Part shown: one piece after another, positions 24,481 through 36,672 of the stretch
How the letters are laid out: every line of letters starts with the position of its first letter
Position numbering within the stretch: position 1 is the stretch's first letter
DNA from: Dactylorhiza incarnata
Lineage: Eukaryota; Streptophyta; Magnoliopsida; Asparagales; Orchidaceae
Length of the DNA: 64,000 bases
Direction of reading: 5' to 3'
NCBI GenBank assembly: GCA_033032865.1
Contig: JAWHQI010000305.1
Span: forward strand, 2,418,001-2,482,000
The notes under the pieces: model-generated
What the model was told of the DNA's origin: nothing
What the model saw: the letters and a program-made list of their open reading frames with translations, nothing else
Databases searched by the model: none
Position numbers and translations under genes: made by a program

Positions 24481-25643
24481 GCGTAGGGTTTGCGCGCTTG
24501 TCGGCTATTTCTAGGAAACCCTAAATGCATGCAATTGAAAATTGAAATTTGAGCGAGCGTTGCACGAACTTTAAGAAATTAAGCAACTAGATTTTTAAAG
24601 CACAAAATTACTATTTTGTTTTAAATGAATTTTCTTAAAAAATTGGTTCGATTCTAAATCCGGGGAAGGAAGGTCGCAACTTTCGTTCCGTTCTCCTTGT
24701 TGTAGCAAATGAAAATCGTGAACTCCAAATACGTTTCCGTTTGGAGATTTCGACGTAGCGTTCGCTGACAAAATCCAGTCGAAAACCCAACAATGAATCT
24801 AATATCCTAAAGAGAAAATTTAGATGCGCACAAAGGAAGAGAAAGAAACAAGTTACCCACAGAAATAGGCGTCTTTCCGCAATCGAAGTCGACGGCGATC
24901 CCGCGAGGAATTCCTCGTCACCTTCGATCTCCCGCTCCGAGGTCGGCCGCTATCGCACAAGGGCACCACGGAGTAATTTCACTCACTCTCACACTAAGTG
25001 GTTCCACGGAATCTCAAACACTCACTAGTGTGAGGAGGCCACAATCGTAAATACTGTTCATCTATCCTTTCATCCGAGAAAAATAAAACAGAACTAATCA
25101 AAAGGCAAACTCTCACACAGGAAAACTCTCACCGATTCACTCCTAAATAGGAATCAAACACCACAATTTCACACAAGACTCAACGGAAATAAAATAGCAA
25201 CAGGACATAAAACCCACTATTCATCGCCTCTTCTACTCCATCTGGACAAACGAAAATTCATAATAATCAAAACCCAGCTCTTCACAAAACAGAAATTGGA
25301 TCTGCGGGTACTCAAACATTCCGTCACTATTCATCATCTCTTCCTCCTTATAGAGCCCCAGCGAAAAATGAAAACCCCTTCCAACGAACCTGATGGCGTT
25401 GTGAAGGAGCGGCGTGGGGAAGTTGGCTTCAACCGCCGGAGAGGAGATAGTGGCATGGAGGATGTCGTGGTTGCGGGTCGTCTCCTGGAGCAGCGCCAAT
25501 GGCGGGATTTCACGTGCGGGCTTCCTTCTGGTCGAACGAAGGAGCGGGCCGGCTGGCGATGATGAACCGGTGAATAGAGGTCTTAGGTTTTGTTCTTTTT
25601 TTTAAACAGATATATATATATGTTAACTGTATATGTGTGTATA
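24481..25643. other. Unassigned transposon-like stretch
   Basis: Contains a GC-rich block at 24870-25000 and an 88-codon open frame at 25296-25562, neither with recognised similarity. Its position between the two halves of a broken Gypsy element suggests inserted DNA. Confidence 0.35.
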
Positions 25644-26170
25644 TCTATACTATTATATAAAGATATAGAGTTATGGTGTAACCCGGTCCGCCAACAAATC
25701 TACGCCGTCCGATTCTCCTTATCGATTCGATAAGGAGAGAGAGAGGGAGAGAGGGGAGAGAGGGAGTGGGGCCCACAATTAAGAGAGAGGAAGGGGAGAG
25801 AGGGAGTGGGGCCCACAATTAAGAGAGAGAGAGAGAGGAGAGGGCGGCAGGGAGAGAGGGAGGGGAGCGAGGGTGGGGTTTATTTTTTGGCTTTAATTTT
25901 TTTAAAAATTTAATATATATATATATAATACTAATATATAATTAATATATAAACAATTAAATATTATATATATATATATATATATATATTAAACAGTATA
26001 TACAGAATTAATTATACATAATTAATATATATACATAATTATGACAGTGTCGGGGGCGGGCGAAGCTCGCCGGGGGCGATCGAAGCAAGTCGGGGGCGGG
26101 CAAAGCCTGCCGGGACGGGCAGTGTACCGCCGCGCGGGGCACGGGGGTCCCCCGTGCACTGTCACTCGTA
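25644..26170 (+). mobile_element. Possible Helitron 5' end with GA-rich and palindromic DNA
   Basis: TCTATACTATTATATAAAG at 25644 resembles the 5' ends of plant Helitrons. It is followed by a GA-rich block (25735-25870, with one segment of about 40 bp repeated), an AT dinucleotide stretch (25915-26035) and a GC-rich module bounded by TGACAGTG (about 26041) and CACTGTCA (about 26157). That module contains the 19-bp palindrome GCACGGGGGTCCCCCGTGC. No CTRR 3' terminus could be fixed and no Rep/helicase gene is present. Confidence 0.3.
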
Positions 26171-26380
26171 TATATATATAAATGAAGAACAATAACGCTT
26201 CAAACAAGCTACGCGCGCAGGCGTGCAAAAATTAAAATAACTACAAATGTAAATTAAAATAAATTTAAATGCAATAACTCAGGGCCGGTAGAGGTCCGGA
26301 CGGGCGCGACGTCGGGCACTTTTGCGTCGACCTGATCTGGGCTGGTCTACACCAACTCTCCCCCTCTCGAAATCACTCAT

Positions 26381-28711
26381 CAGTTGAGCCTCGCTCCTGG
26401 AGGGTGTCGACTCTTCTCCACCCCCAGTTGAGCCTCGCTCCTGGAGGGTGTCTAATCTTCTCCACCTCCAGTTGAGCCTCGCTACTGGAGGGTGTCGACT
26501 CTTCTCCACCTCCAGTTGAGCCTCGCTCCTGGAGGGTGTCTAATCTTCTCCACCTCCAGTTGAGTCTCGCTCCTGGAGGGTGTCGACTCTTCTCCACCTC
26601 CAGTTGAGCCTCGCTCCTGGAGGGTGTCGACTCTTCTCCACCTCCAGTTGAGCCTCGCTCCTGGAGGGTGACGTCTCTTCTCCACCTCCAGTTGAGCCTC
26701 GCTTCTGGAGGGTGTCGTCTCTTCTCCACCTCAAGTTGAGCCTCGCTCCTGGAGGGTGTCGACTCTTCTCCACCTCCAGTTGAGCCTCGCTCCTGGAGGG
26801 TGTCGAATCTTCTCCACCTCCAGTTGAGCTCGCTTGTCTAGCGAATGGCCTGGAGGGTGTCTAATCTTCTACACCTCCAGTTGAGCTCGCTCGTCTAGCG
26901 AATGGCCTGGAGAGTGTCTAATCTTCTCCACCTCCAGTTGAGCTCGCTCGTCTAGCGAATGGCCTGGAGGGTGTCGACTCTTCTCCACCTCCAGTTGAGC
27001 TCGCTCGTCTAGCGAATGGCCTGGAGGGTGTCGAATCTTCTCCACCTCCAGTTGAGCCTTGCACGTGGAGGGTGTCGTCTCTTCTCCACCTCCAGTTGAG
27101 CCTCGCTCCTGGAGGGTGTCGACTCTTCTCCACCTCCAGTTGAGCCTCGCTCCTGGAGGGTATCGACTCTTCTCCACCTCCAGTAGAGCCTCGCTCCTGG
27201 AGGGTGTCGTCTCTTCTCCACCTCCAGTTGAGCCTCGCTCCTGGAGGGTGTCGTCTCTTCTCCACCTCCAGTTGAGCCTCGCTCCTGGAGGGTGTCGACT
27301 CTTCTCCACCTCCGGTTGAGCCTCGCTCCTGGAGGGTGTCGACTCTTCTCCACCTCCAGTTGAGCCTCGCTCCTGGAGGGTGTCGTCTCTTCTCCACCTC
27401 CAGTTGAGCCTCGCTCCTGGAGGGTGTCGTCTCTTCTCCACCTCCAGTTGAGCCTCGCTCCTGGAGGGTGTCGTCTCTTCTCCACCTCCAGTTGAGCCTC
27501 GCTTCTGGAGGGTGTCGACTCTTCTCCACCTCCAGTTGAGCCTCGCTCCTGGAGGGTGTCGTCTCTTCTACACCTCCAGTTGAGCTCGCTCGTCTAGCGA
27601 ATGGCCTGGAGAGTGTCTAATCTTCTCCACCTCCAGTTGAGCTCGCTCGTCTAGCGAATGGCCTGGAGGGTGTCGACTCTTCTCCACCTCCAGTTGAGCT
27701 CGCTCGTCTAGCGAATGGCCTGGAGGGTGTCGAATCTTCTCCACCTCCAGTTGAGCCTTGCACGTGGAGGGTGTCGTCTCTTCTCCACCTCCAGTTGAGC
27801 CTCGCTCCTGGAGGGTGTCGACTCTTCTCCACCTCCAGTTGAGCCTCGCTCCTGGAGGGTATCGACTCTTCTCCACCTCCAGTAGAGCCTCGCTCCTGGA
27901 GGGTGTCGTCTCTTCTCCACCTCCAGTTGAGCCTCGCTCCTGGAGGGTGTCGTCTCTTCTCCACCTCCAGTTGAGCCTCGCTCCTGGAGGGTGTCGACTC
28001 TTCTCCACCTCCGGTTGAGCCTCGCTCCTGGAGGGTGTCGACTCTTCTCCACCTCCAGTTGAGCCTCGCTCCTGGAGGGTGTCGTCTCTTCTCCACCTCC
28101 AGTTGAGCCTCGCTCCTGGAGGGTGTCGTCTCTTCTCCACCTCCAGTTGAGCCTCGCTCCTGGAGGGTGTCGTCTCTTCTCCACCTCCAGTTGAGCCTTG
28201 CTCCTGGAGGGTGTCGTCTCTTCTTCACCTTCAGTTGAGCCTCGCTCCTGGAGGGTGTCGACTCTTCTCCACCTCCAGTTGAGCCTCGCTCCTGGAGGGT
28301 GTCGACTCTTCTCCACCTCCAGTTGAGCCTTGCTCCTGGATGGTGTCGTCTCTTCTCCACCTCCAGTTGAGCCTTGCTCCTGGATGGTGTCGTCTCTTCT
28401 CCACCTCCAGTTGAGCCTCGCTCCTGGAGGGTGTCGTCTCTTCTCCACCTCCAGTTGAGCCTCGCTCCTGGAGGGTGTCGACTCTTCTCCACCTCCAGTT
28501 GAGCCTCGCTCCTGGAGGGTGTCGACTCTTCTCCACCTCCAGTTGAGCCTCGCTCCTGGATGGTGTCGTCTCTTCTCCACCTCCAGTTGAGCCTTGCTCC
28601 TGGATGGTGTCGTCTCTTCTCCACCTCCAGTTGAGCCTTGCTCCTGGAGGGTGTCGACTCTTCTCTACCTTCAGTTGAGCCTTGCTCCTGGAGGGTGTCG
28701 ACTCTTCTCCA
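26381..28711. repeat. Minisatellite of 44-bp units with 57-bp variants
   Basis: About 51 tandem units. The main unit is 44 bp, beginning CTCCAGTTGAGCCTCGCTCC. Seven units are 57 bp, carrying a CTCGTCTAGCGAATGGC insertion, in blocks at 26823-27050 and 27575-27745. Each unit contains CTCCAG and CTGGAG about 13 bp apart and can fold into a hairpin. A 699-bp block (three 57-bp plus twelve 44-bp units) is repeated: about 26866-27497 and 27565-28196 appear identical. On the minus strand all three frames stay open because 44 is not a multiple of 3. The array ends just before a Tat-like LTR. Confidence 0.95.
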
Positions 28712-28760
28712 TCTATTTTAGTTGAACTTACTCAGCTAGCGAAGGGCTTGAGAGGGATAC

Positions 28761-29421
28761 TGATTGACATGTCATCCACTGCCCATCTCTCCGAACCACG
28801 GGTCCTACATTGTTTTTCCGAGCTCGTATCGAGCTCGAAAAAAGCGGGGATTGCGTATAACCCGTAATTCGTCGAGATCAGAAATACAGAAGACCTCCCC
28901 CACCTGGGCGAGTACAGAAGATCTGTCCCACCTGGGCGAGTACAGGAGACCTCCCCCACCAGGGCGAGTACAGAAGACCTCCCCCACCAGGGCGAGTACA
29001 GAAGACCTCCCCCACCTGGGCGAGTATAGATTTTCATTCCGTCAAAAGGCGGCAACGGCTATCCGCAACCCATTTCAGAAGGCGGGAGCAGCTAATCGCA
29101 GTCCATTTGGATTTGCCTATAAATAGGACCCTAGGCACAAGTAGAAGGCACCTTCCCCCCCCTATGGTGGGCGAGTACCTTGCCTGCCTCTCTTGTGCCA
29201 AGCTCAGCATTGGATTTTGGAGGGGAAGTTCCTATAGACTTCCGGGTATGTGGCGGGACCTCCTCGCTGCAGCATGCGGGTCTTGTTTATAGGCAGGTTG
29301 TAGTGGTTTTGCAGGCTCTCTAGCTTCTTATCACCTTGTCTCACGTGGGTCGATCACCAAACGAGTAGCATTTGGTCACCCCCAAGTCTCGAACAGTTGG
29401 ACCGGTATCCCGGTTTCAACA
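28761..29421 (+). mobile_element. Tat-like Gypsy 3' LTR
   Basis: Starts TGATTGACAT right after a purine-rich GAGAGGGATAC and ends TTTCAACA: 661 bp, close to the 664-bp solo LTR at 4322. It shares with that LTR and with the one at 57029 the box GGAGGGGAAG...CTTCCGGGT.TGTGG.GGGACCTCC (29219-29265). It also has a CCTATAAATAGG promoter-like motif at about 29117. It contains five perfect-length 28-bp units at 28886-29025. The rest of the element upstream is missing apart from the minisatellite. Confidence 0.6.
28886..29025. repeat. Five tandem 28-bp units inside the Tat-like LTR
   Basis: Units begin ACAGAAGACCTCCCCCACC and repeat every 28 bp exactly, with a few substitutions. Confidence 0.92.
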
Positions 29422-29533
29422 CTGGCATGCAGGTCTTAGGTGCAAATGTAATATTTTGTGGTGCAGATGGATGTGGAAGTGTCTAGAATACGGGAGAGAA
29501 ATCTTGAAAATATTGGAAAGTTCCAACATAATA

Positions 29534-30125
29534 TGGAGTCTTCATATGTTGAGTCTTATGGAAGTTTCTATAATTATATAAGAACTCCAATTGTTGTAAG
29601 TTTCTAGATTATTCTAGTATTATGTAGAGTAGTTTGAAGGATTATGGAAGTGGGCAAAATTTTCTAGGGAACTTTAGGTGTGTGAGAGTTTCCTAAAAGG
29701 GTGCAGAGTCTTGTATGAGTAAGATTATTCTAAAGTAGTCTAGGAAGAATCATGTATGATGTATAATGTTGTTGAGGCTTGTACATGGCCATAAAAGGGA
29801 ATAGAAATTTGTAGAAGAGTCTGATATGTGAAGTATTCTTGAGTCTTCTTAGGTTTGGAGGTTGGGGTCGCTAAAAGAGGAAGATCTCTTTATGTGTAGT
29901 CACTTGAGTTGGAGTCAAGGGTTCTCATCTAAAGCCTTGACTGTATTGTAATATAAGATTTAGGAATCTCTTGAGTATTCTCTCCATACCTTACTTGTGC
30001 GTATGTATTTCCACTGCTAGTTTGAATCTGAGACTGATTTAGCTAATTAGTCTGTGTATAGCAAAGAAAGGAGCTACGAGCTCACAAATATAGGTCTAAG
30101 CTCGGTTTCAGTGCTGTCTATGACC
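29534..30125 (+). repeat. 3' LTR of the broken Ty3/Gypsy element
   Basis: Copy of 22635-23266 with moderate divergence, ending near CTATGACC. The bases 29422-29533 between the nested Tat LTR and this LTR look like the 3' end of the internal region. The two LTRs and the gag remnant would then form one element of at least 7.5 kb holding later insertions. Confidence 0.55.
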
Positions 30126-30978
30126 GTGCACATACCTAAACGAGCTGCTCTCTTTGTTGGCATGCAGTAGTCCTCGAATGTTGCAGTTGTTATGTCTTAA
30201 AGAGCCAATAGGGCTTCTTTTTTAATTTAATAATATTCACATGTGGAAAACTTTGTTATAATAAATATAGCAAACAAGAACATTCTCACACACGGAGAAC
30301 ACAAGATTTTTGCGGTTCAGTTAAGAATGGCCTACTTATGGGCGGCTGAGCATTCTGCTAAAATCAAAGGAAGAAAGTGCAAAGGCTGTTGGAATCGGAA
30401 AACCGCAAATCAATAAAGTATTACAATGAAAAAAATTACCAGTGCCAATAATAAAAAAAAATCCTATCGAGGGCACTACCCCAAAAATCAACTGCAAGGT
30501 GTGCTGTCCCTTGATTCCATTCGATGTGGGTGCAATTTGTAAGGATTATAATCATTTAATCTTCCTGGAGAAATTAGAATAACACCTCCAACAAACCTAT
30601 TAAGCAGGTATTCAATACTGCACCTCAAGTTAGTGGGTATATGCCATAGAAGCTCAGCTAGTTACATATAGTTATTATTGAGACACCTCAATGTTATCAT
30701 CAGATCAGTCAATTGATCATTTGAATTGACAAAGATTTGATAGTCTCTTTGAATTCAATCTTTTGACAGCTAAAGCGATAATCAATCTTTCATTAATCAA
30801 AGGTTTTGAGCACATGACTGATCTAGCAAAGTTCAAGTCAACTCTATGTATGCCTAAATGACTTCTAGAGTTTATTTGATACTAGGCTATGCTTGCTATT
30901 AGATATTTACAAATAATATACTCATAGCCACAATCAAGTTGACTTCCAAACAAGAAAACAAATAAAGCTATGCGCAAA
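30126..30978. other. Unassigned AT-rich stretch
   Basis: No gene found. The phrase near 30275-30320 (ACACACGGAGAACACAAGATTTTTGCGG) resembles LTR text of plant retrotransposons. No XYLT third exon is seen here. Confidence 0.35.
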
Positions 30979-31374
30979 TGATGTAACCTGGGTAATAAGA
31001 TTTTTTTAATTTAAATAATAAATTTGAGATCGTTTTAGATTATGCTGCGCTACCATACCTTTCATGAGCACTATCAGGCGATTATAGACCTAGGTTCACA
31101 AACACGCATAAAAGCTAACATTCGACGATATAATGATCATGTTTCAACACTCCACAGTACGACAGATTTCGAGTCGAGTTTGTGCGATTTGGGCTCGGTT
31201 CGAAATCAATTTTTTTGAGTCGAACTCGGCTCAAAATCGAAACCGATTTCGAGTCGAGCCATCTCGACTCAAAATGGTTTGATTCCGAGCTGACTCTAAA
31301 TCGAGCTAATTTTCTCTTTATTCCTTGTTGGTTCGAAATTAAATTGAGCAACATCTAAATTTAGCAAATGAAAC

Positions 31375-31708
31375 TGTTATGAACTTGCAAGAAGAAGGAG
31401 AAGAAATAAAGGAAACTAGAGCGGAAGGAGAGATTAGGGTTAGGGTTTGAGAGGGAAGAGAGGGAATACCTGATAGTTCTTTTGATAGTCCTCCTCCAAG
31501 CAGCCCCCGGGCTATAAATACCCGGGGGAAAGAGGGGGCCGGCCGGCCCCCCCAAGTGGGGCTGAACCGGAGTGGTTCAGCCCCATTCTAGCCGGTTTAT
31601 TGAGTGGGGGCTGAACCGGATGGTTCAGCCCCGTTGTCTTGCGCCCGCCCTTTGGTTCGCCGCGAGTACTTATGTCCTGAGAACCCAAGCGGGTGTGGGG
31701 GCATAACA
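31375..31708 (-). repeat. 3' LTR of the Reina-like chromovirus
   Basis: 334 bp. Its right end overlaps the last codons of the interrupted pol frame. Confidence 0.93.
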
Positions 31709-34700
31709 TTCCCCTCCCCATCAAGCACCAGCTTGTCCTCAAGGTGGAAATCTGGGAACCGCTCGCGGAACTCTAACAAGTCAACCCACGAGTTGTGCTC
31801 AACATCCATATGCTTCCATTTGACAAGCACTGCTGGCCGATATTCCGTGCCCGACTTCTTCCACTTGGTCAACAAAATGGCCTCTGGTGATGGCCGCAAC
31901 TAGCCACTGCTGGTCGTCTCGGGAAGGAAAGGACTGGTCTGAACGGATGCCCCGAGCTTCTTCTTCAAAACAGAGACATGAAATGTCGGGTGGATGCGAG
32001 ACCCCGCCGGAAGATCCAAGGTGTAGGCGACTGGTCCCACACGACGCAAAATGTGGAATGGCCCGTAGTAACGCGGGGCGAGTTTCTGATTTGCCCTCCG
32101 AGAGACCGACAACTGGCGATAAGGTTGGAGCTTGAGGAAGACCTCATCGCCCACCGCGAATTCCCGCTCGGTGCGGTGTTTGTCTGCCTGTGCCTTCATG
32201 CGGTCCTGAGCGACCCGCAGATTATCCCGTAGTAAGGCTAAGGTGCGATCCCGGTCCTGAAGTGTCCGCTCCACAGCTGGAAGAGCGGTGCTGGTGGGCT
32301 CATAAGAACTCAACGTAGGAGGAGGGCGGCCGTATACCACCTCGAAGGGGGTGAGCTTGCTAGCTGTGTGGAAAGACGTGTTGTAGCAGTACTCCGCCCA
32401 ATGCAACCATCGGGTCCACGTGCGCGGCTCGTCCATCACAAAACATCGTAAGTAAGTCTTCACTCCCCTGTTGAGGACCTCCGTCTGACCGTCCGTCTGG
32501 GGATGGTGGGATGTGCTCATGCGTAGTGTAGTACCTTGTAGCCGAAAGAGCTCCTTCCAAAAACTGCTGACAAAAACCAGATCCCTGTCGGAAATGATGG
32601 AGCGCGGAATCCCTTGGAGGCGCACAATCTCCCGCGCAAATAACTCTGCAACTGTCTCCCCGGAGTACGAATGGCTCAAGGGAAGGAAATGACCATACTT
32701 GGAGAGCTTGTCTACCACCACCAAGATGACGGTCTTGCCTTGGGACTTGGGCAGTCCGTCAATAAATTCCATGGAGATGGTATCCCAAATCTGGTGCGGA
32801 ATCTCTAGCGGAGTGAGAAGCCCGGCCGGTGAGGTGGTCTCGTACTTCTGTCGTTGGCAGATCTCACACTCCCGCACAAATTGTTGGACATCACGGCGCA
32901 TCCCCTTCCAGAAGACATTTGCCCTGAGCCGCTGAAGTGTCCGCAGAATCCCAGCATGGCCGCCTGTGGGAGAGGCGTGAAACTCCTGCATCATCGCTGT
33001 CCGCCATGGCGACGCGGAGGGAATGACTACTCTGCCCTGAAAGTAAAGCCGCTGGTCCTGAAGGTGGTAGCCCGGCTCTGTAGCCTGACACTGCTGAAGT
33101 GCCTCAACAACAGTGCGTAGCTCAGGATCCTGGAGTACCTCAGCCTGTATCTCGTCCAAGGTGGTGATCATCGGCCCCGACACGTGAGAGAGAGCTTTCA
33201 GGTAGGCGGGAGAGTGCGTCGGCAACCACATTGTCTTTGCCCTGCTTGCACACGATCTCGTAATCGTAACCCATCAGCTTGGTCAACCACTTCTGCTGCA
33301 GTGGGGAAGCCAACCGCTGCTCAAGGAAGTGCTTCAAACTCTGGTGGTCCGTACGGACCTGGAACTGTTGTCCCAAAAGATAGGGTCGCCACATTTCGAC
33401 CGCATGGATAATGGCCAACATCTCCTTCTCATACGTCGAAAGTCCCAACGTCTGAGGGGCCAGGGCCTTGCTGAAGTATGCGAGCGGACGACCCTCCTGC
33501 ATCAAGACTGCTCCGAGGCTGACGCCTGAAGCATCAGTCTCCACCACAAACTCCTTGGCGAAATCCGACTGCGCTAACACCGGCGTAGTGGTCATGGCCT
33601 GCTTCAAGGCCCGGAAGGCCTCGTTTGCCTCGGTGCTCCACTGGAACGCATCCTTCTGCAACAGCTGGGTAAGAGGTCGAGCGATCTTGTCGTAGTCCTT
33701 CACAAAACGGCGGTAGTACCCCGTCAGGCTGAGGAAGCCGCGCAAGGCTCGCACCGTCGTGGGCTGGGGCCACGACACCATACTAGCAATCTTCTGTGGG
33801 TCCGCCTGGACCCCACGGGCCGAAACTAGGTGCCCCAGGTACTCGACCTCCCTCTATCCGAACGAGCATTTGGACCGTTTGGCGTATAGCTGGTGCTCCC
33901 GCAGTATGGTGAGGACATGTCGAACGTGCTCCAAATGGTCGTCCCAAGTCCTGCTATATATTAGTATATCATCAAAAAATACCAGGACATACCGGCGAAG
34001 AAGTGGCCGAAAGATCTCGTTCATCACCGCTTGGAAGGTGGAGGGGGCGTTGGCCAACCCGAACGCCATCACCAAGAACTCGTAATGTCCGTCATGAGTG
34101 CGGAACGCCGTCTTGTGAATATCCTCTTCCTTCATCCGGATCTGATGGTAACCAGAGCGAAGATCCAGTTTGGTGAAGAAGCTCGCTCCATGCAGCTCGT
34201 CTAATAATTCTTCAATCATCGGGATAGGGAACTTGTCCTTGATAGTGGAGCTATTCAGCCCCCGGTAGTCGACACAGAATCTCCACGAGCCATCCTTTTT
34301 CTTCACTAGTATGATCGGTGAAGAGAAAGCACTGGTGCTGGGTCGTATGACGCCGGTAAGTAGCATCTCACGTACTCTGCGTTCGATCTCTGCTTTCTGG
34401 ATATGTGGGTATCGATAGGGTCGGATGTTGGTAGGATCCGCCCCCACTTTCAACTGGATTTGGTGGTCACGGAACCTCGAGGGAGGGAGGGTGTGCGGCT
34501 CCTGGAAAACATCCTCGAACTGCGCCAATAAGGCCTGTATCTGTTTGGGTTCCTCGGGGTTGCCGGGACCGCCGGCCGCCACTCCTAGTACCATGGTCAT
34601 CGTGCTGCCCTGCTCCCCCAATCTCTGTAGGCTCCGAAGAGAAATCTCTTTAAGTGGGGATGACCGTATCCCGTGCAAGCAATGATCCGTCCCCTGCTGA

Positions 34701-36671
34701 GTAAACTCGAGCTTCATCCGATCCCAATCCGTGGTCACCCATCTCAACTGGCGGAGCCACTGTACTCCAAGGACCATATCAGATCCTCTAATCGGCAGGA
34801 GGTAGACGTCGGTGTGGCAAACGTATCCCTGCATCCGCAACTCGACTCCCTTCAGCACCCCTTCACACTTCAATTTGCTGCCATCGGCCACCATAACCTG
34901 AAAGGCGGCCCCTTGATCAACTGTCTGCCCCGCTCTCAGTACAACCTCGGGGTTGATGAAGTTGTGGGTGCTTCCACTATCGATCAGAATGGTCACGCGC
35001 TCCTGGCCGACCCTCCCCTTGATGCGCAAAGTAAGAGGCGTCGTGCATCCCTCCATGGCCTGTATGGAGACCCCAAACTCTGCTAAGTCCAACCCATCCT
35101 ACTCGTCAAGGCTGACAGGATCCTCCTCGTCCTCCTCCTCTCGCAGCATGAAAACTTGGACCTTTTGGCATCGGTGTCCCGGAGCGAACTTCTCATCACA
35201 GTTGAAACACAGTCCCTTCTCCTTTCTCGCCAGCATCTCTGGCCAGGTAAGTCGCGTCACCGTGGGTTTCCCCCCGGTCGGTGGTTCTCGCCTGGGGTTT
35301 GGGGCTGCTGGGGGGGGGGGGGGTCCGAAGAGTGGACCTGTTCCTCTGCCGGTTGAATCTTTCCTCCTGTATCCGCGCCAAGCTGATGGCATGACTCAGG
35401 CTGCGAGGCATATAAGCGTGCACCTCGTCACGCAAGAAATCCTTCAGTCCCGACACAAAGCAACTCAGTAGTGTTTTCTCTTCCCAGTTGACCCGATTGG
35501 CCAGCCGCTCAAACTCAGTACGGTACTCTGTCACAGTCCCCTTCTGTCTCAGCTTCTGTAACGTGGCCTCGACGTCCTCATACTCCAGGGGCCCGAAACG
35601 GGCCGCAAAAGCCTCTACAAATTCCGTCCATGGGGTGTATGCTCGTCCACGTTGGAACCACTGTGTCCATTGGTAAGCGTCGTCTTCCAGATGGAAGGCC
35701 GCTAACTGCACCCATTGCCCCTCCGGAATTTCCTGGTAATTGAAGAATAACTCCGCCTTTTGCACCCATTCCAACGCATCCCCGCCTCCTCGGAACCTAG
35801 GAAAGTTCATGCGGGTTCGCTTCGGTTGCATGTAAGCTCTTTGGTTCCATGGGCCGTGCCCCCCATATTCTTGTCCCGGTGCAATTGGTCGTCGTTGCTC
35901 CATCGGCGCGTTTGGACGCCCCTGGGGTCCAGGATAGTACCCTCCTCCGCCTCCGTCCGTCGCGGGATGTCCCGCTCCTTGATGCATGGCTGGTGGGAGG
36001 CGCTCAGCCCCTTGATTTGCGTTTCCGAACCCTGGAGGGGGTCCGAAAGCTCTTAGATTTGGCAAAATCCCCTTTTCTGTCCCAATCGGCGCTCCGGAGG
36101 TTCTATACGGCCGAGGGACTGCTGTCATTAGCTCCGGAGGGTTCCATCCGAGTGGATTGTCACCCCCATAGGACGAAAAGGGGGCTGGAAGAGCCCCTGG
36201 ACCGTGCGACATGCGGATCGGGTCCGTCGGTCTGTGCGGACCCGCGAGACTTCCGCCCGCCTCCCAGGCGCTCGCGAGCTGTACGCCGACCCCCTGCCAG
36301 CCCTCCGAGCCCTCTCCGTTCCTTCTCGGCTGGCCACCGATCCATCGGGACCCCTCGGCGTCAGATCCGGTCGGAAAACTGCGTTCCGTTCCCTGGACAG
36401 CGCCTCCGGGAGGTTGATTTGAGATTTCCCCTTCCGATCTCTCTTGAACTTGCGCCTTTCCCTTCAAACTTTGAACGAGGAGAGCCTTGAGTTCCTCCAT
36501 GCGGGTGTCGAAGCGTTCTTCAAGTTGCTCTGAGGATTTCCTCACCCGATCTTCAATGGCGGCGACGGTGTCCGTTAAACCCACATAATTTTCTTCCAAT
36601 GTTGCTAGTCGCGCGATATCAGCGTCGGAGCGGGTGTTCACCATGGCTGAAGGATGATGCTTTGATACCAA
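31597..36671 (-). pseudogene. Chromovirus gag-pol polyprotein, interrupted
   Basis: Gag starts near 36641 (MVNTRSDADIARL) with a coiled-coil N-terminus. A zinc knuckle CFNCDEKFAPGHRC follows near 35200. Protease (IDSGSTHNF, near 34980), reverse transcriptase (FFDDILIYS, near 33945), RNase H, and integrase (CEICQRQK near 32850, HPQTDGQTEVLNR near 32490) come next. A chromodomain (VLVKWKHMDVEHNSWV, near 31815) ends the protein. Lesions: a frameshift in a C/G run near 35308-35322, a TAG near 35099, a TAG near 33853 where family members have Gln, a frameshift near 33185 and a TAG near 31897. The frame runs on through the polypurine tract into the 3' LTR, ending at 31597, as in several plant chromoviruses. 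Confidence 0.9.
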
Positions 36672-36672
36672 A

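Noticed and set aside
26373..28624. Long Arg/Trp-rich ORFs on the minus strand across the minisatellite (up to 335 codons)
   Set aside because: They exist in all three frames because the 44-bp unit lacks stops on that strand. There is no start context or family similarity, so they are repeat by-products.
28886..29025. Regular 28-bp repeats that recall a CRISPR array
   Set aside because: The units are contiguous with no variable spacers and lie inside an LTR of a plant nuclear retrotransposon.
22537..30978. XYLT third exon candidates in short ORFs after exon 2
   Set aside because: None shows GT61 blocks in any frame; the ORFs belong to LTRs, gag debris or the minisatellite.
35849..36490. 213-codon plus-strand ORF opposite the chromovirus gag
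   Set aside because: It is the reverse-strand shadow of the gag frame, whose coiled coil and downstream knuckle give the real coding strand.
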